Origin: an uncultured Clostridium sp.
GTDB lineage: Bacteria > Bacillota > Clostridia > Lachnospirales > Lachnospiraceae
Reading direction: 5' to 3'
Length of the DNA stretch: 64,000 nucleotides
Assembly (NCBI GenBank): GCA_900549235.1
Contig: URNT01000010.1
Location: forward strand, 24,435-88,434
Made by a program: the position numbers and the translations under genes. Shown here piece after piece: positions 50,477 through 58,159 of this stretch. A model generated the notes under the pieces. It was not told where the DNA came from. It did not search any database and saw only the letters and a program-made list of their open reading frames with translations. Numbering within the stretch: position 1 is the first letter of the stretch; every line of letters begins with the position of its first letter.

Positions 50477-51739
50477 ATGGAACATCAACGTATCATTCAA
50501 GTAGAGGAACGAGTGCCCCTTAAACTGCTGATCCCCCTGAGCATCCAGCATATGTTCGCCATGTTTGGCGCGTCGGTGCTGGTGCCCTTCCTCTTTGGCA
50601 TCAGCCCGGCCATCGTTCTGTTTATGAACGGGGTGGGAACCCTGCTGTTTATCTTTGTTACAAAGGGAAAGGCGCCAGCCTATCTTGGCTCCAGCTTTGC
50701 CTTCCTGGCCCCTGCAGGGATCATTATCAGCAATATGGGCTACGAATATGCCCTTGGAGGCTTCGTGGCGGTGGGATTTTTAGGCTGTATCCTGGCATTT
50801 ATCATATACCGTTTTGGCACCCAGTGGATCGACGTGGTCCTGCCGCCTGCGGCCATGGGCCCGGTGGTGGCCCTCATTGGCCTGGAGCTGTCTGCCAACG
50901 CGGCCAGCAATGCCGGACTGTTAGATGAGACCATCGACATGAGAAATGTGATTGTATTTCTGGTAACTCTGGGAACTGCCGTATTCGGCTCCATTTTATT
51001 CCGGAAATTTTTATCCGTTATCCCTATCCTGATTGCGGTTTTGGCGGGCTATGGGGCGGCTCTTCTCTGCGGCATCGTAGATTTTACAGAGGTTGCGGCG
51101 GCGCCTGTTTTTGCCCTTCCAAACTTTATGGCGCCTAAATTCAGCCCTGAGGCCATTATGACCATCCTTCCGGTGATCCTGGTTATCACCTCAGAGCATA
51201 TCGGCCATCAGGTGGTTACCAGCAAGATCATAGGGCGGGATCTTCTTAAGGATCCGGGACTTCACCGCTCCCTGTTCGGAGATAATTTCTCAACCATGAT
51301 CTCCGGTCTCATCGGTTCAGTGCCAACCACTACCTACGGGGAGAATATCGGAGTGATGGCGGTGACCAGGGTTTACAGTGTCCGTGTGATCGCGGGAGCA
51401 GCCATTCTTTCCATCGTCTGCTCCTTTGTAGGGAAGCTGTCTGCCCTGATCAGCACCATCCCCGGCCCGGTAATCGGCGGGATCTCTTTCCTTCTGTACG
51501 GTATGATCGGCACCTCCGGTCTCCGCATTCTGGTAGATTCCAAAGTAGATTACTCCAAAAACCGCAACCAGGCCCTTACCAGCGTCATCTTTGTCACTGG
51601 ACTTTCCGGTGCGGCTGTTTCCTTTGGAAATATCCAGCTTACAGGTATGGTGCTTGCCTGCGTGGTGGGTATGGTGCTGAGTCTTGTGTTTTACGGACTG
51701 GACAGGCTGAACCTGACCAATGATAGAGAGCATGTTTGA
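50477..51739 (+). CDS. uraA: Uracil permease (NCS2 family)
   Basis: A 420-residue nucleobase-cation symporter with about fourteen helices. Its start (ERVPLKLLIPLSIQHMFAMF), the PAAMGPVVALIGLELS segment and the motif FGDNFSTMISGLIGSVPTTT closely resemble UraA/PyrP uracil permeases. It imports uracil with protons. AAAGGAG precedes the ATG, 24 bases after the helicase gene. The last five residues and the TGA stop fall inside the left end of a MITE-like element that begins near 51725, so the original C-terminus was replaced or slightly altered by insertion. Confidence 0.9.
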   Translation: MEHQRIIQVEERVPLKLLIPLSIQHMFAMFGASVLVPFLFGISPAIVLFMNGVGTLLFIFVTKGKAPAYLGSSFAFLAPAGIIISNMGYEYALGGFVAVGFLGCILAFIIYRFGTQWIDVVLPPAAMGPVVALIGLELSANAASNAGLLDETIDMRNVIVFLVTLGTAVFGSILFRKFLSVIPILIAVLAGYGAALLCGIVDFTEVAAAPVFALPNFMAPKFSPEAIMTILPVILVITSEHIGHQVVTSKIIGRDLLKDPGLHRSLFGDNFSTMISGLIGSVPTTTYGENIGVMAVTRVYSVRVIAGAAILSIVCSFVGKLSALISTIPGPVIGGISFLLYGMIGTSGLRILVDSKVDYSKNRNQALTSVIFVTGLSGAAVSFGNIQLTGMVLACVVGMVLSLVFYGLDRLNLTNDREHV

Positions 51740-51890
51740 AAATTCATTTCCGCCATCTGCACGCCCCGCTTCGCGGCATATCCCAGCCGGATTCAGTCAG
51801 CGCAGCCCGCTACGCCTCCTTCATCCGGCCGGGATCTTCCACAAAGTGGAATGCGCATCTGACGAAAAGCAATTTTCAGACACGCTCTAA
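51725..51890. mobile_element. MITE-like element, copy 1
   Basis: About 166 bases with imperfect terminal inverted repeats: left GAGCATGTTTGAAAATT and right AATTTTCAGACACGCTCTAA. Internal arms also pair (CCATCTGCACG... against ...GCGCATCTGAC, and AGCCGG against CCGGCC), so the whole unit can fold as a long hairpin. It has no coding capacity. It supplies the stop codon of uraA on the left and of feoA on the right. A related 122-base copy lies at 52160-52281. Likely a non-autonomous derivative of an IS of unknown family. Confidence 0.75.
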
Positions 51891-52117
51891 TAAGGTTCCA
51901 CCAGTATTTCTCTGGCCACCCCGGCCCGGAGCGCGATGACCTGACCGCCCACGCGGTAGGCCGCCAGCCTCCGGCTGGGGTGTTTCAGTATGCAGGTAAC
52001 AGGGGCCCTGACTGTAAAGCCCAGGGCGTGGAGGCGCCGGTCTGTGTCCGGCTCGCTGATCAGCCATACGATCCGGGCCCGCTCACCGGCCTCCAGCTCA
52101 TAAAGGGGATATACCAT
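51887..52117 (-). CDS. feoA: FeoA family protein
   Basis: A 76-residue SH3-like protein: RRLHALGFTVRAPVTCILKH and GGQVIALRAGVAREILVEP are the conserved FeoA core, including the ALR pattern. FeoA is a small cytosolic partner of the FeoB ferrous iron transporter; no feoB is present in the window. The TAG stop lies in the end of MITE copy 1, and MITE copy 2 lies just upstream, so the gene is sandwiched between the two elements. AAGGAG is nine bases before the ATG. Confidence 0.85.
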   Translation of the reverse strand: MVYPLYELEAGERARIVWLISEPDTDRRLHALGFTVRAPVTCILKHPSRRLAAYRVGGQVIALRAGVAREILVEPY

Positions 52118-52147
52118 GGAAGAAAGCTCCTTGGCGTACTGTATGAT

Positions 52148-52176
52148 AGTATATGCAGCTTAGAGTGTGTTTGAAA
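52148..52176 (-). promoter_or_regulatory. Possible feoA promoter using MITE sequence as -35
   Basis: Minus-strand -10 TATACT (52148-52153) and, 17 bases away, TTTCAA (52171-52176), a poor -35 within MITE copy 2. Confidence 0.35.
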
Positions 52177-52281
52177 ATTCGTTTTCGCCATCTGCACGCC
52201 CCACTTCGCGGCAATCCTGCCCGGATCTCCCGCAAAGTGTGACGCACATCTGATAAAAAGCAATTTTCAGACACGCTCTAA
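52160..52281. mobile_element. MITE-like element, copy 2
   Basis: A 122-base element bounded by TTAGAGTGTGTTTGAAAATT and AATTTTCAGACACGCTCTAA, inverted repeats matching at 18 of 20 positions. The interior resembles copy 1 (CCATCTGCACGCCCC...CTTCGCGGC...GCACATCTGA) but lacks ~45 bases. Its right end gives the TAG stop of sfsA. No open reading frame. Confidence 0.8.
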
Positions 52282-52991
52282 AGCCGTACCTCTACCGGCC
52301 CGCCGATCCTCATGGAGTCCTCCTCTATAAAGCAGTCTACAGCCAGTACATGGACTCCGGCGGCAGCCGCCTGGCGCAGGGCTTCTCCAAAGGCCGGATG
52401 GGTGCTGTCATTTGGCTCGAAGGCAGAAACACCCTTCATCTGGATCACAAAGAGGACAAAGGCTTCATAGCCCTCCTCCTTTGCCCGGATCAGGCCCTTT
52501 AAGTGCTTCACGCCCCGCTCAGTGGGAGCGTCTGGAAAACGCACGATCCCATTTTCTTCCAGAGTCACGCCCTTAACCTCCATAAATGCCTGCCGGCTTT
52601 CCTGCTGCCGCTCCAGAGTAAAGGAAAGGTCGAACCGGGAATCTCCGTGAGTCACCTCCCGGCGCGCCCCGGCAGGATGGCCATAGGGGGCAAGGAGAGA
52701 GGGGGACTCTGTCAGCCATTCCCAGGCTGCCTGGTTTGGAGCCTGGGAATCCATATTGATCAGAAGATCGCCCTTGTAGACGCAGATCAGGTCGTATTCG
52801 GTTTTACGCCCCTTTTTTGCGGCCTCCGGATGGTACTGAAGCACCACCCTTACTCCGGGGATCAGAAGCTCCCGGCACCGTCCTGTATTCTTTACATGGG
52901 CAACAACCTGTCTGCCGTCTGTCAGTACATGGGCGATAAAGCGGTTAGGGCGGTTTACAAAAATCCCTGTTACCACAGATTCATATTTCAT
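52278..52991 (-). CDS. sfsA: SfsA family nuclease-like protein
   Basis: A 237-residue protein recognised as SfsA by its N-terminal OB-like region (FIAHVLTDGRQVVAHVKNTG) and nuclease-like core with RFDLSFTLER, AFMEVKGVTLEENGIVRFPD and a C-terminal Asp/Glu-rich strand. SfsA was named for sugar fermentation stimulation in E. coli; homologues bind DNA and are classed as DNA/RNA nucleases. The length matches the usual ~235 residues. The stop codon TAG is part of the end of MITE copy 2. AAAGGAG lies before the ATG. Confidence 0.9.
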   Translation of the reverse strand: MKYESVVTGIFVNRPNRFIAHVLTDGRQVVAHVKNTGRCRELLIPGVRVVLQYHPEAAKKGRKTEYDLICVYKGDLLINMDSQAPNQAAWEWLTESPSLLAPYGHPAGARREVTHGDSRFDLSFTLERQQESRQAFMEVKGVTLEENGIVRFPDAPTERGVKHLKGLIRAKEEGYEAFVLFVIQMKGVSAFEPNDSTHPAFGEALRQAAAAGVHVLAVDCFIEEDSMRIGGPVEVRL

Positions 52992-53069
52992 AGACAGCTC
53001 CTTTGGCGTATTTTAAATCTGCTTTATCATAGAGCATTTGCCGGGAAATGTCAAAAAACTTTTTTTGGC

Positions 53070-53098
53070 TTGCGAACCCCCATAAAATATGCTACACT
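53070..53098 (+). promoter_or_regulatory. Promoter of thrC
   Basis: -35 TTGCGA (53070-53075), 17-base spacer, -10 TACACT (53093-53098), about 87 bases upstream of the start. No T-box or other riboswitch was seen in the leader. Confidence 0.55.
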
Positions 53099-53184
53099 TT
53101 ACCCAACTAAATTAAAAAATACATATCTCCCGCTGCTGATCTGGATTCTGAGCATACACAGGGGAGATGGGGAGGAGAATAATC

Positions 53185-54678
53185 ATGGCATTATCATATC
53201 AGAGTACCAGAGGAGGCCAGTCCGGCGTTACTGCGTCCCAGGCCATTTTACAGGGGCTTGCGGTAGATGGCGGTCTGTTTATGCCTGCCAGTATCCCTGC
53301 TCTTGACATACCGCTGGACCGGCTGGCTTCCATGACCTATCAGGAGACTGCCTATGAGGTGATGAAGCTGTTTCTTACCGATTACACAGAGGAGGAGCTT
53401 AAGGACTGTATTGCTAGGGCCTATGACAGCAAGTTCGATACAGAGGAGATCGCTCCCCTGGCAAAGGCAGACGGAGTCTACTTCCTGGAGCTGTATCACG
53501 GCAGCACCATTGCCTTTAAGGATATGGCCCTGTCCATTCTGCCTCATCTTATGACCACTGCCGCGAAGAAGAACCATGTGGACAAGGAGATTGTGATCCT
53601 TACCGCCACCTCCGGTGACACCGGAAAGGCAGCTATGGCCGGCTTCGCGGATGTACCGGGCACCCGGATCATTGTATTTTATCCCAAGGACGGCGTAAGC
53701 CGGATCCAGGAACTGCAGATGCTGACCCAGAAGGGGGAAAATACCCATGTGGCAGCCATCTACGGTAACTTTGACGATGCCCAGACCGGAGTGAAAAAGC
53801 TGTTCGGAGACCGGGAGCTGGCACAGGAGCTGGCGGAAAAGGGCTTCCAGTTCTCCTCCGCCAACTCCATCAACATCGGCCGTCTGGTGCCTCAGATCGT
53901 GTATTATGTATACGCGTATGGAAAGCTTTTGGAAGCCGGTGAGATCGAAGCCGGGGAGAAGATCAATGTAGTGGTGCCTACCGGTAATTTCGGCAACATC
54001 CTGGCCGCTTATTTCGCGAAAAATATGGGCCTTCCCATCAAGACCCTGATCTGCGCCTCCAATGAAAACAAGGTGCTTTACGATTTCTTTAAAACGGGTA
54101 CCTATGACCGGAACCGTGAGTTCATTCTCACCAATTCCCCATCTATGGACATCCTGATCTCCTCCAACCTGGAGCGTCTGATCTATATGAGCACCGGCTG
54201 CGATTCCGCTGTCAATGCTGCCCTGATGAAGGAGCTGTCTGAGAAGGGAAGCTACACCGTAACCGACGCCATGAGGGAGCGCATGGCTGATTTCGCCGGA
54301 GGCTTTGCCTCTCAGGAGCAGGATATGGCTGAGATCCGCAGGGTATTTGAGGATACAGGCTATGTGCTGGATACCCATACCGCCGTTGCCGCCGCTGTTT
54401 ACCGGGCCTACCAGGCAGAGACAGGGGATGAGGCTAAGACTGTGATCGCCTCCACCGCAAGCCCTTATAAGTTCTCCCACAGCGTAGTGGAGGCCATTCA
54501 GGGACCGGAGGCCGTAGAAGGAAGGGACGAGTTTGCCATCGTAGACGCCCTGTGCGAGCTGTCCGGCATGGACATCCCGGCGGCTGTAGAGGAGATCCGC
54601 ACCGCCCCTGTCCGCCACGATACCCAGTGCAGCCCGGAGAAAATGAAGGAAACAGTAAAGGCTCTTTTGGGCCTGTAA
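53185..54678 (+). CDS. thrC: Threonine synthase
   Basis: A 497-residue PLP enzyme converting O-phosphohomoserine to threonine. K112 in HGSTIAFKDMAL is the PLP Schiff-base lysine, TATSGDTGKAAMAGF follows, and the phosphate-binding loop PTGNFGNILAAYFAK is clear. The N-terminal QGLAVDGGLFMP is characteristic of the longer (type 1, yeast/E. coli-like) form. The start at 53185 follows GGGGAGGAG. It has its own promoter and no threonine-pathway neighbour here. Confidence 0.95.
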   Translation: MALSYQSTRGGQSGVTASQAILQGLAVDGGLFMPASIPALDIPLDRLASMTYQETAYEVMKLFLTDYTEEELKDCIARAYDSKFDTEEIAPLAKADGVYFLELYHGSTIAFKDMALSILPHLMTTAAKKNHVDKEIVILTATSGDTGKAAMAGFADVPGTRIIVFYPKDGVSRIQELQMLTQKGENTHVAAIYGNFDDAQTGVKKLFGDRELAQELAEKGFQFSSANSINIGRLVPQIVYYVYAYGKLLEAGEIEAGEKINVVVPTGNFGNILAAYFAKNMGLPIKTLICASNENKVLYDFFKTGTYDRNREFILTNSPSMDILISSNLERLIYMSTGCDSAVNAALMKELSEKGSYTVTDAMRERMADFAGGFASQEQDMAEIRRVFEDTGYVLDTHTAVAAAVYRAYQAETGDEAKTVIASTASPYKFSHSVVEAIQGPEAVEGRDEFAIVDALCELSGMDIPAAVEEIRTAPVRHDTQCSPEKMKETVKALLGL

Positions 54679-54752
54679 GCCCTTTTAGAGGAGAAAACCA
54701 AAATTTTCCCCAGGTTTGTAAAAAACCGCTTTCATTTTATGAAATTATAGGC

Positions 54753-54758
54753 TATAAT
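54753..54758 (+). promoter_or_regulatory. -10 element of the fba promoter
   Basis: TATAAT at 54753-54758 with only a poor match (TTTCAT) 17 bases upstream. It precedes a 17-base tandem duplication in the leader. Confidence 0.5.
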
Positions 54759-54768
54759 GAGTTAGATA

Positions 54769-54802
54769 GTTAATAAAATAACAAAGTTAATAAAATAACA
54801 AA
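54769..54802 (+). repeat. Perfect 17-base tandem duplication in the fba leader
   Basis: GTTAATAAAATAACAAA occurs twice head to tail (54769-54785, 54786-54802), followed by a third GTTAT start, between the promoter and ribosome site of fba. It is A+T-rich and unstructured. Confidence 0.9.
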
Positions 54803-54826
54803 GTTATATCATAAGGAGGGCATAAC

Positions 54827-55690
54827 ATGTTAGTTTCCGCAAAAGAAATGCTTGAAAAGGCAAGAGCCGGCAAGTACGCAGTAGGCCAGTTCAACATCAA
54901 CAACCTTGAGTGGACCAAGTCCGTGCTGCTGACTGCACAGGAGCTTCAGTCCCCTGTTATCCTGGGCGTATCTGAGGGCGCAGGTAAGTATATGACAGGC
55001 TTCAAGACCGTAGCTGCCATGGTAAAGGCCATGATAGAAGAATTAAACATCACCGTTCCAGTGGCTCTGCACTTAGATCACGGCTCCTACGAGGGCTGCT
55101 ATAAATGTATCAAGGCAGGCTTCTCCTCCATCATGTTCGATGGCTCTCACTATCCTATCGAGGAGAACATTGAAAAGACAAAGGAGCTGGTAAAGGTAGC
55201 TCATGCCATGGGTCTGTCCTTAGAGGCTGAGGTTGGTTCCATCGGCGGCGAGGAGGACGGTGTTGTAGGTCTGGGTGAGTGCGCTGATCCAAATGAGTGC
55301 AAGGCTATCGCCGACCTGGGCGTTGACTTCCTGGCAGCAGGCATCGGCAACATCCACGGCAAATATCCGGAGAACTGGCCAGGCCTTCGTTTTGACGTAT
55401 TAGAGGGCGTAAAAGCAGCCGTTGGGGAGCTTCCTCTGGTGCTTCATGGCGGTACCGGTATTCCTGAGGACATGATCAAGCAGGCTATCAGCCTTGGCGT
55501 TGCTAAGATCAATGTAAATACAGAGTGTCAGCTTTCCTTCGCGGCCGCTACCAGAGAGTACATCGAGGCAGGAAAGGATCAGCAGGGCAAGGGCTTTGAC
55601 CCAAGAAAGCTGCTGGCTCCAGGCGCAGAGGCTATCAGAGCAACTGTAAAAGAGAAGATGGAGCTGTTTGGTTCTGTAGGCAAGGCATAA
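54827..55690 (+). CDS. fba: Class II fructose-bisphosphate aldolase
   Basis: A 287-residue zinc-dependent aldolase cleaving fructose 1,6-bisphosphate into two triose phosphates in glycolysis. HLDHGS (H82 to H85) has a zinc ligand and the catalytic Asp84 between; VLHGGTGIPEDMI and KINVNTECQLSF form the phosphate-binding and active-site loops. The short ~285-residue length matches the Gram-positive type. AAGGAGG precedes the ATG. Strong codon bias and an unstructured A+T-rich leader suggest high expression. Confidence 0.95.
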   Translation: MLVSAKEMLEKARAGKYAVGQFNINNLEWTKSVLLTAQELQSPVILGVSEGAGKYMTGFKTVAAMVKAMIEELNITVPVALHLDHGSYEGCYKCIKAGFSSIMFDGSHYPIEENIEKTKELVKVAHAMGLSLEAEVGSIGGEEDGVVGLGECADPNECKAIADLGVDFLAAGIGNIHGKYPENWPGLRFDVLEGVKAAVGELPLVLHGGTGIPEDMIKQAISLGVAKINVNTECQLSFAAATREYIEAGKDQQGKGFDPRKLLAPGAEAIRATVKEKMELFGSVGKA

Positions 55691-55894
55691 TTTATTAGAT
55701 CTGTTTTAAAATAAGACTCTTAGTATAAGATGATCTTATAAAATATTATTAGAATAAAATGCGCAAATCTGGAAAAAAGCACTTGCATTTTCCGTCCGGA
55801 TGGTTTATTTTAATAAAGGATGAAGGCGTTCTCTTAGAGGTGGGAACGCCTTTTTGATGTATAGGGCTATTATAATTGAAAGGATGGAGAAGCT
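55691..55894. other. fba-glnN intergenic region with terminator
   Basis: Contains a small hairpin TATAAGA-TGA-TCTTATA (55727-55743), a promoter-like TTGCAT-N17-TATTTT (55783-55811), and a terminator hairpin close to glnN. The terminator could serve fba or, if the promoter is real, attenuate glnN. Confidence 0.5.
55825..55855 (+). terminator. Terminator upstream of glnN
   Basis: AAGGCGTTC and GAACGCCTT flank a 12-base loop, followed by TTTTG, about 40 bases before glnN. Confidence 0.75.
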
Positions 55895-58009
55895 ATGAGC
55901 GAAGTATTAAATGTATCAGAAATGTTCGGAAAGAACGTATTCAACGATGCAGCCATGAGGGAGCGTCTTCCCAAAAGCGTGTATAAAAAACTGAAGAAGA
56001 TCATCGAGGACGGTGCAGAGATGGATCCCAGCATCGCGGACGTGGTGGCTCATGCCATGAAGGACTGGGCCATCGACCGGGGCGCCACCCACTACACTCA
56101 CTGGTTTCAGCCTCTGACCGGCGTAACAGCGGAAAAGCATGACTCCTTTATCTCCGCTCCTAATGAAGGCAGGGTAATCATGGAATTTTCCGGAAAAGAG
56201 CTGATCAAGGGCGAGCCCGATGCCTCCTCCTTCCCCTCCGGCGGCCTGCGCTCCACCTTTGAGGCAAGAGGCTATACCGTATGGGACTGTACCTCCCCGG
56301 CTTTTCTGAGAGAGGACGCCATGGGTATTTCTCTGTGTATCCCCACCTCCTTCTGCTCTTATAAGGGGGAAGCTCTGGATAAAAAGACCCCCCTTCTTCG
56401 TTCCATGCAGGCAGTTAATGAGCAGGCCCTCCGCATCCTGCGCCTGTTCGGCAACACTACCGCAAAACGGGTGTCTCCTTCCGTGGGACCGGAGCAGGAA
56501 TATTTTCTGGTTGACAGGGAGAAATATTTACAGAGAAAGGACCTGATCTACACCGGCCGCACCTTATTTGGCGCCATGCCGCCAAAGGGACAGGAGATGG
56601 AGGATCATTACTTCGGAGCCATCCGGGAGCGCATCGGCGCCTATATGAACGACGTAAACAAGGAGCTGTGGAAGCTGGGAGTACCGGCTAAGACGCAGCA
56701 CAACGAGGCAGCTCCCGCCCAGCATGAGCTGGCGCCTATCTACGAGGGTGTAAATCAGGCGGTGGATCACAACCAGATTGCCATGGAGGTGCTTAAAAAG
56801 GTAGCGGGCCGCCACGGCATGGCCTGCCTCCTTCACGAAAAGCCCTTTGAGGGGGTAAATGGCTCCGGCAAGCACAACAACTGGTCTCTTACGGCTGATG
56901 ACGGAACCAACCTGATGAATCCGGGAGATACCCCTCACGAGAATATCCAGTTCCTTCTGGTCCTGGCCTGCATCATCAAGGCAGTGGACACTCACGCTGA
57001 CCTTCTCAGAGAATCTGCCGCCGACGTAGGAAATGACCACAGACTGGGGGCAAATGAGGCTCCGCCTGCCATTATCTCCATTTTCCTGGGAGAGCAGTTA
57101 GAGGATGTGATCGACCAGCTCTGCAGCACCGGCGAGGCGGCCCACTCCAAGAGCGGCGGAACCTTAAGGACCGGCGTAGACATTCTCCCGGATCTGGATA
57201 AGGACGCTACCGACCGGAACCGCACCTCACCCTTTGCATTTACCGGCAATAAGTTCGAGTTCCGTATGGTAGGCTCCTCCGACTCCATCGCATCTCCCAA
57301 TACAGTGTTAAACACCATTGCGGCAGAGGCATTTAAGGAGGCGGCTGATATTCTGGAGCAGGCAGAGGACTTCGACATGGCGGTTCATGACTTGATCAAG
57401 GAAATGCTTACAGCCCATAAGCGGGTGGTATTTAACGGCAATGGCTATTCGGAGGAATGGGTGGCAGAGGCAGAGCGCAGAGGCCTTCCCAACCTGCCTT
57501 CCATGGTAGACGCCATCCCGGCCCTGGTAACTGACAAGGCAGTGAAGCTTTTTGAGAACTTTGGCGTATTCACAAAAGCGGAGCTGGAATCCAGAGCTGA
57601 GGTAGAGTATGAGAACTACGCGAAGGTCATCAACGTAGAGGCGAGGACCATGTACGATATGGCAAGCAAGCAGTTTATCCCTGCTGTGATCCATTACACT
57701 ACCCGTCTGGCTGATTCTGTGGCTGCGGTACGGTCTGCCTGCCCAGAGGCAGATGTCAGCACACAGACGGAGCTTCTGATGGAGACCTCCGCCCTCTTAA
57801 AGGAGACAAAGGAGGCCTTAAAGGCGCTTACCGCTGCAACGGAAAGAGCAGCCGCGGCCTCAGGCGGCAAGGCCCGGGCTCTGGCCTACCACAACGAGGT
57901 AGCCCCGGCTATGGAAGCTCTGCGGGCGCCGGTGGATAAGCTGGAAATGCTGGTAGATAAGGATCTGTGGCCGATGCCAAGCTATGGGGATCTGATTTTT
58001 GAGGTATAG
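55895..58009 (+). CDS. glnN: Glutamine synthetase type III
   Basis: A 704-residue GSIII, the large form found in anaerobes and Bacteroides. It assimilates ammonia into glutamine using ATP. Recognisable parts are the N-terminal VFNDAAMRERLPKSVYKKLK, GPEQEYFLVDREKY (metal-binding Glu), KTQHNEAAPAQHELAPIYEG, NGSGKHNNWSL and the C-terminal helical region. GSIII forms dodecamers and replaces or supplements GlnA in many Lachnospiraceae. AAAGGATGGAG precedes the ATG. A terminator hairpin lies just upstream and another follows the gene, so it is monocistronic. Confidence 0.95.
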   Translation: MSEVLNVSEMFGKNVFNDAAMRERLPKSVYKKLKKIIEDGAEMDPSIADVVAHAMKDWAIDRGATHYTHWFQPLTGVTAEKHDSFISAPNEGRVIMEFSGKELIKGEPDASSFPSGGLRSTFEARGYTVWDCTSPAFLREDAMGISLCIPTSFCSYKGEALDKKTPLLRSMQAVNEQALRILRLFGNTTAKRVSPSVGPEQEYFLVDREKYLQRKDLIYTGRTLFGAMPPKGQEMEDHYFGAIRERIGAYMNDVNKELWKLGVPAKTQHNEAAPAQHELAPIYEGVNQAVDHNQIAMEVLKKVAGRHGMACLLHEKPFEGVNGSGKHNNWSLTADDGTNLMNPGDTPHENIQFLLVLACIIKAVDTHADLLRESAADVGNDHRLGANEAPPAIISIFLGEQLEDVIDQLCSTGEAAHSKSGGTLRTGVDILPDLDKDATDRNRTSPFAFTGNKFEFRMVGSSDSIASPNTVLNTIAAEAFKEAADILEQAEDFDMAVHDLIKEMLTAHKRVVFNGNGYSEEWVAEAERRGLPNLPSMVDAIPALVTDKAVKLFENFGVFTKAELESRAEVEYENYAKVINVEARTMYDMASKQFIPAVIHYTTRLADSVAAVRSACPEADVSTQTELLMETSALLKETKEALKALTAATERAAAASGGKARALAYHNEVAPAMEALRAPVDKLEMLVDKDLWPMPSYGDLIFEV

Positions 58010-58024
58010 AGGCAGAAAAATGAG

Positions 58025-58063
58025 AAATCCTGGTTCCGAAAATATTTCGGGCCAGGATTTTTT
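58025..58063 (+). terminator. Terminator of glnN
   Basis: AAATCCTGG (58025-58033) pairs with CCAGGATTT (58052-58060), with inner CCGAAA/TTTCGG pairing, then a T run. Confidence 0.85.
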
Positions 58064-58077
58064 GCTGCAATTTTTTC

Positions 58078-58105
58078 TTGCATTTTAAAAACAAGGTGCT
58101 ATAAT
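58078..58105 (+). promoter_or_regulatory. Promoter of the HTH-cytidylyltransferase-kinase gene
   Basis: -35 TTGCAT (58078-58083), 16-base spacer and extended -10 TGC-TATAAT (58100-58105). Confidence 0.75.
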
Positions 58106-58141
58106 GTTCATATAAATTAAAAAATATAGAAAAATGAACAT
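58104..58141 (+). promoter_or_regulatory. Inverted-repeat operator candidate over the lic-like promoter
   Basis: ATGTTCAT (58104-58111) and ATGAACAT (58134-58141) are perfect inverted 8-mers separated by 22 A+T-rich bases; the left half overlaps the -10. It may be the site of the HTH domain encoded by the gene itself (inference). Confidence 0.5.
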
Positions 58142-58159
58142 AAATAAAGGAGAATCAAT

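Noticed and set aside
49490..50551. Open frame of 353 codons opposite the Suv3-like helicase
   Set aside because: Antisense to a conserved gene, composition atypical for a protein, no start signal.
51887..52117. feoA as part of a feoAB iron-uptake operon
   Set aside because: No feoB or feoC is adjacent; the neighbours are MITE elements, uraA and sfsA.
53248..54618. Long open frame opposite thrC (456 codons, minus strand)
   Set aside because: It lies entirely antisense to a clear threonine synthase with catalytic motifs; no ribosome site or recognisable domain. An effect of codon bias.
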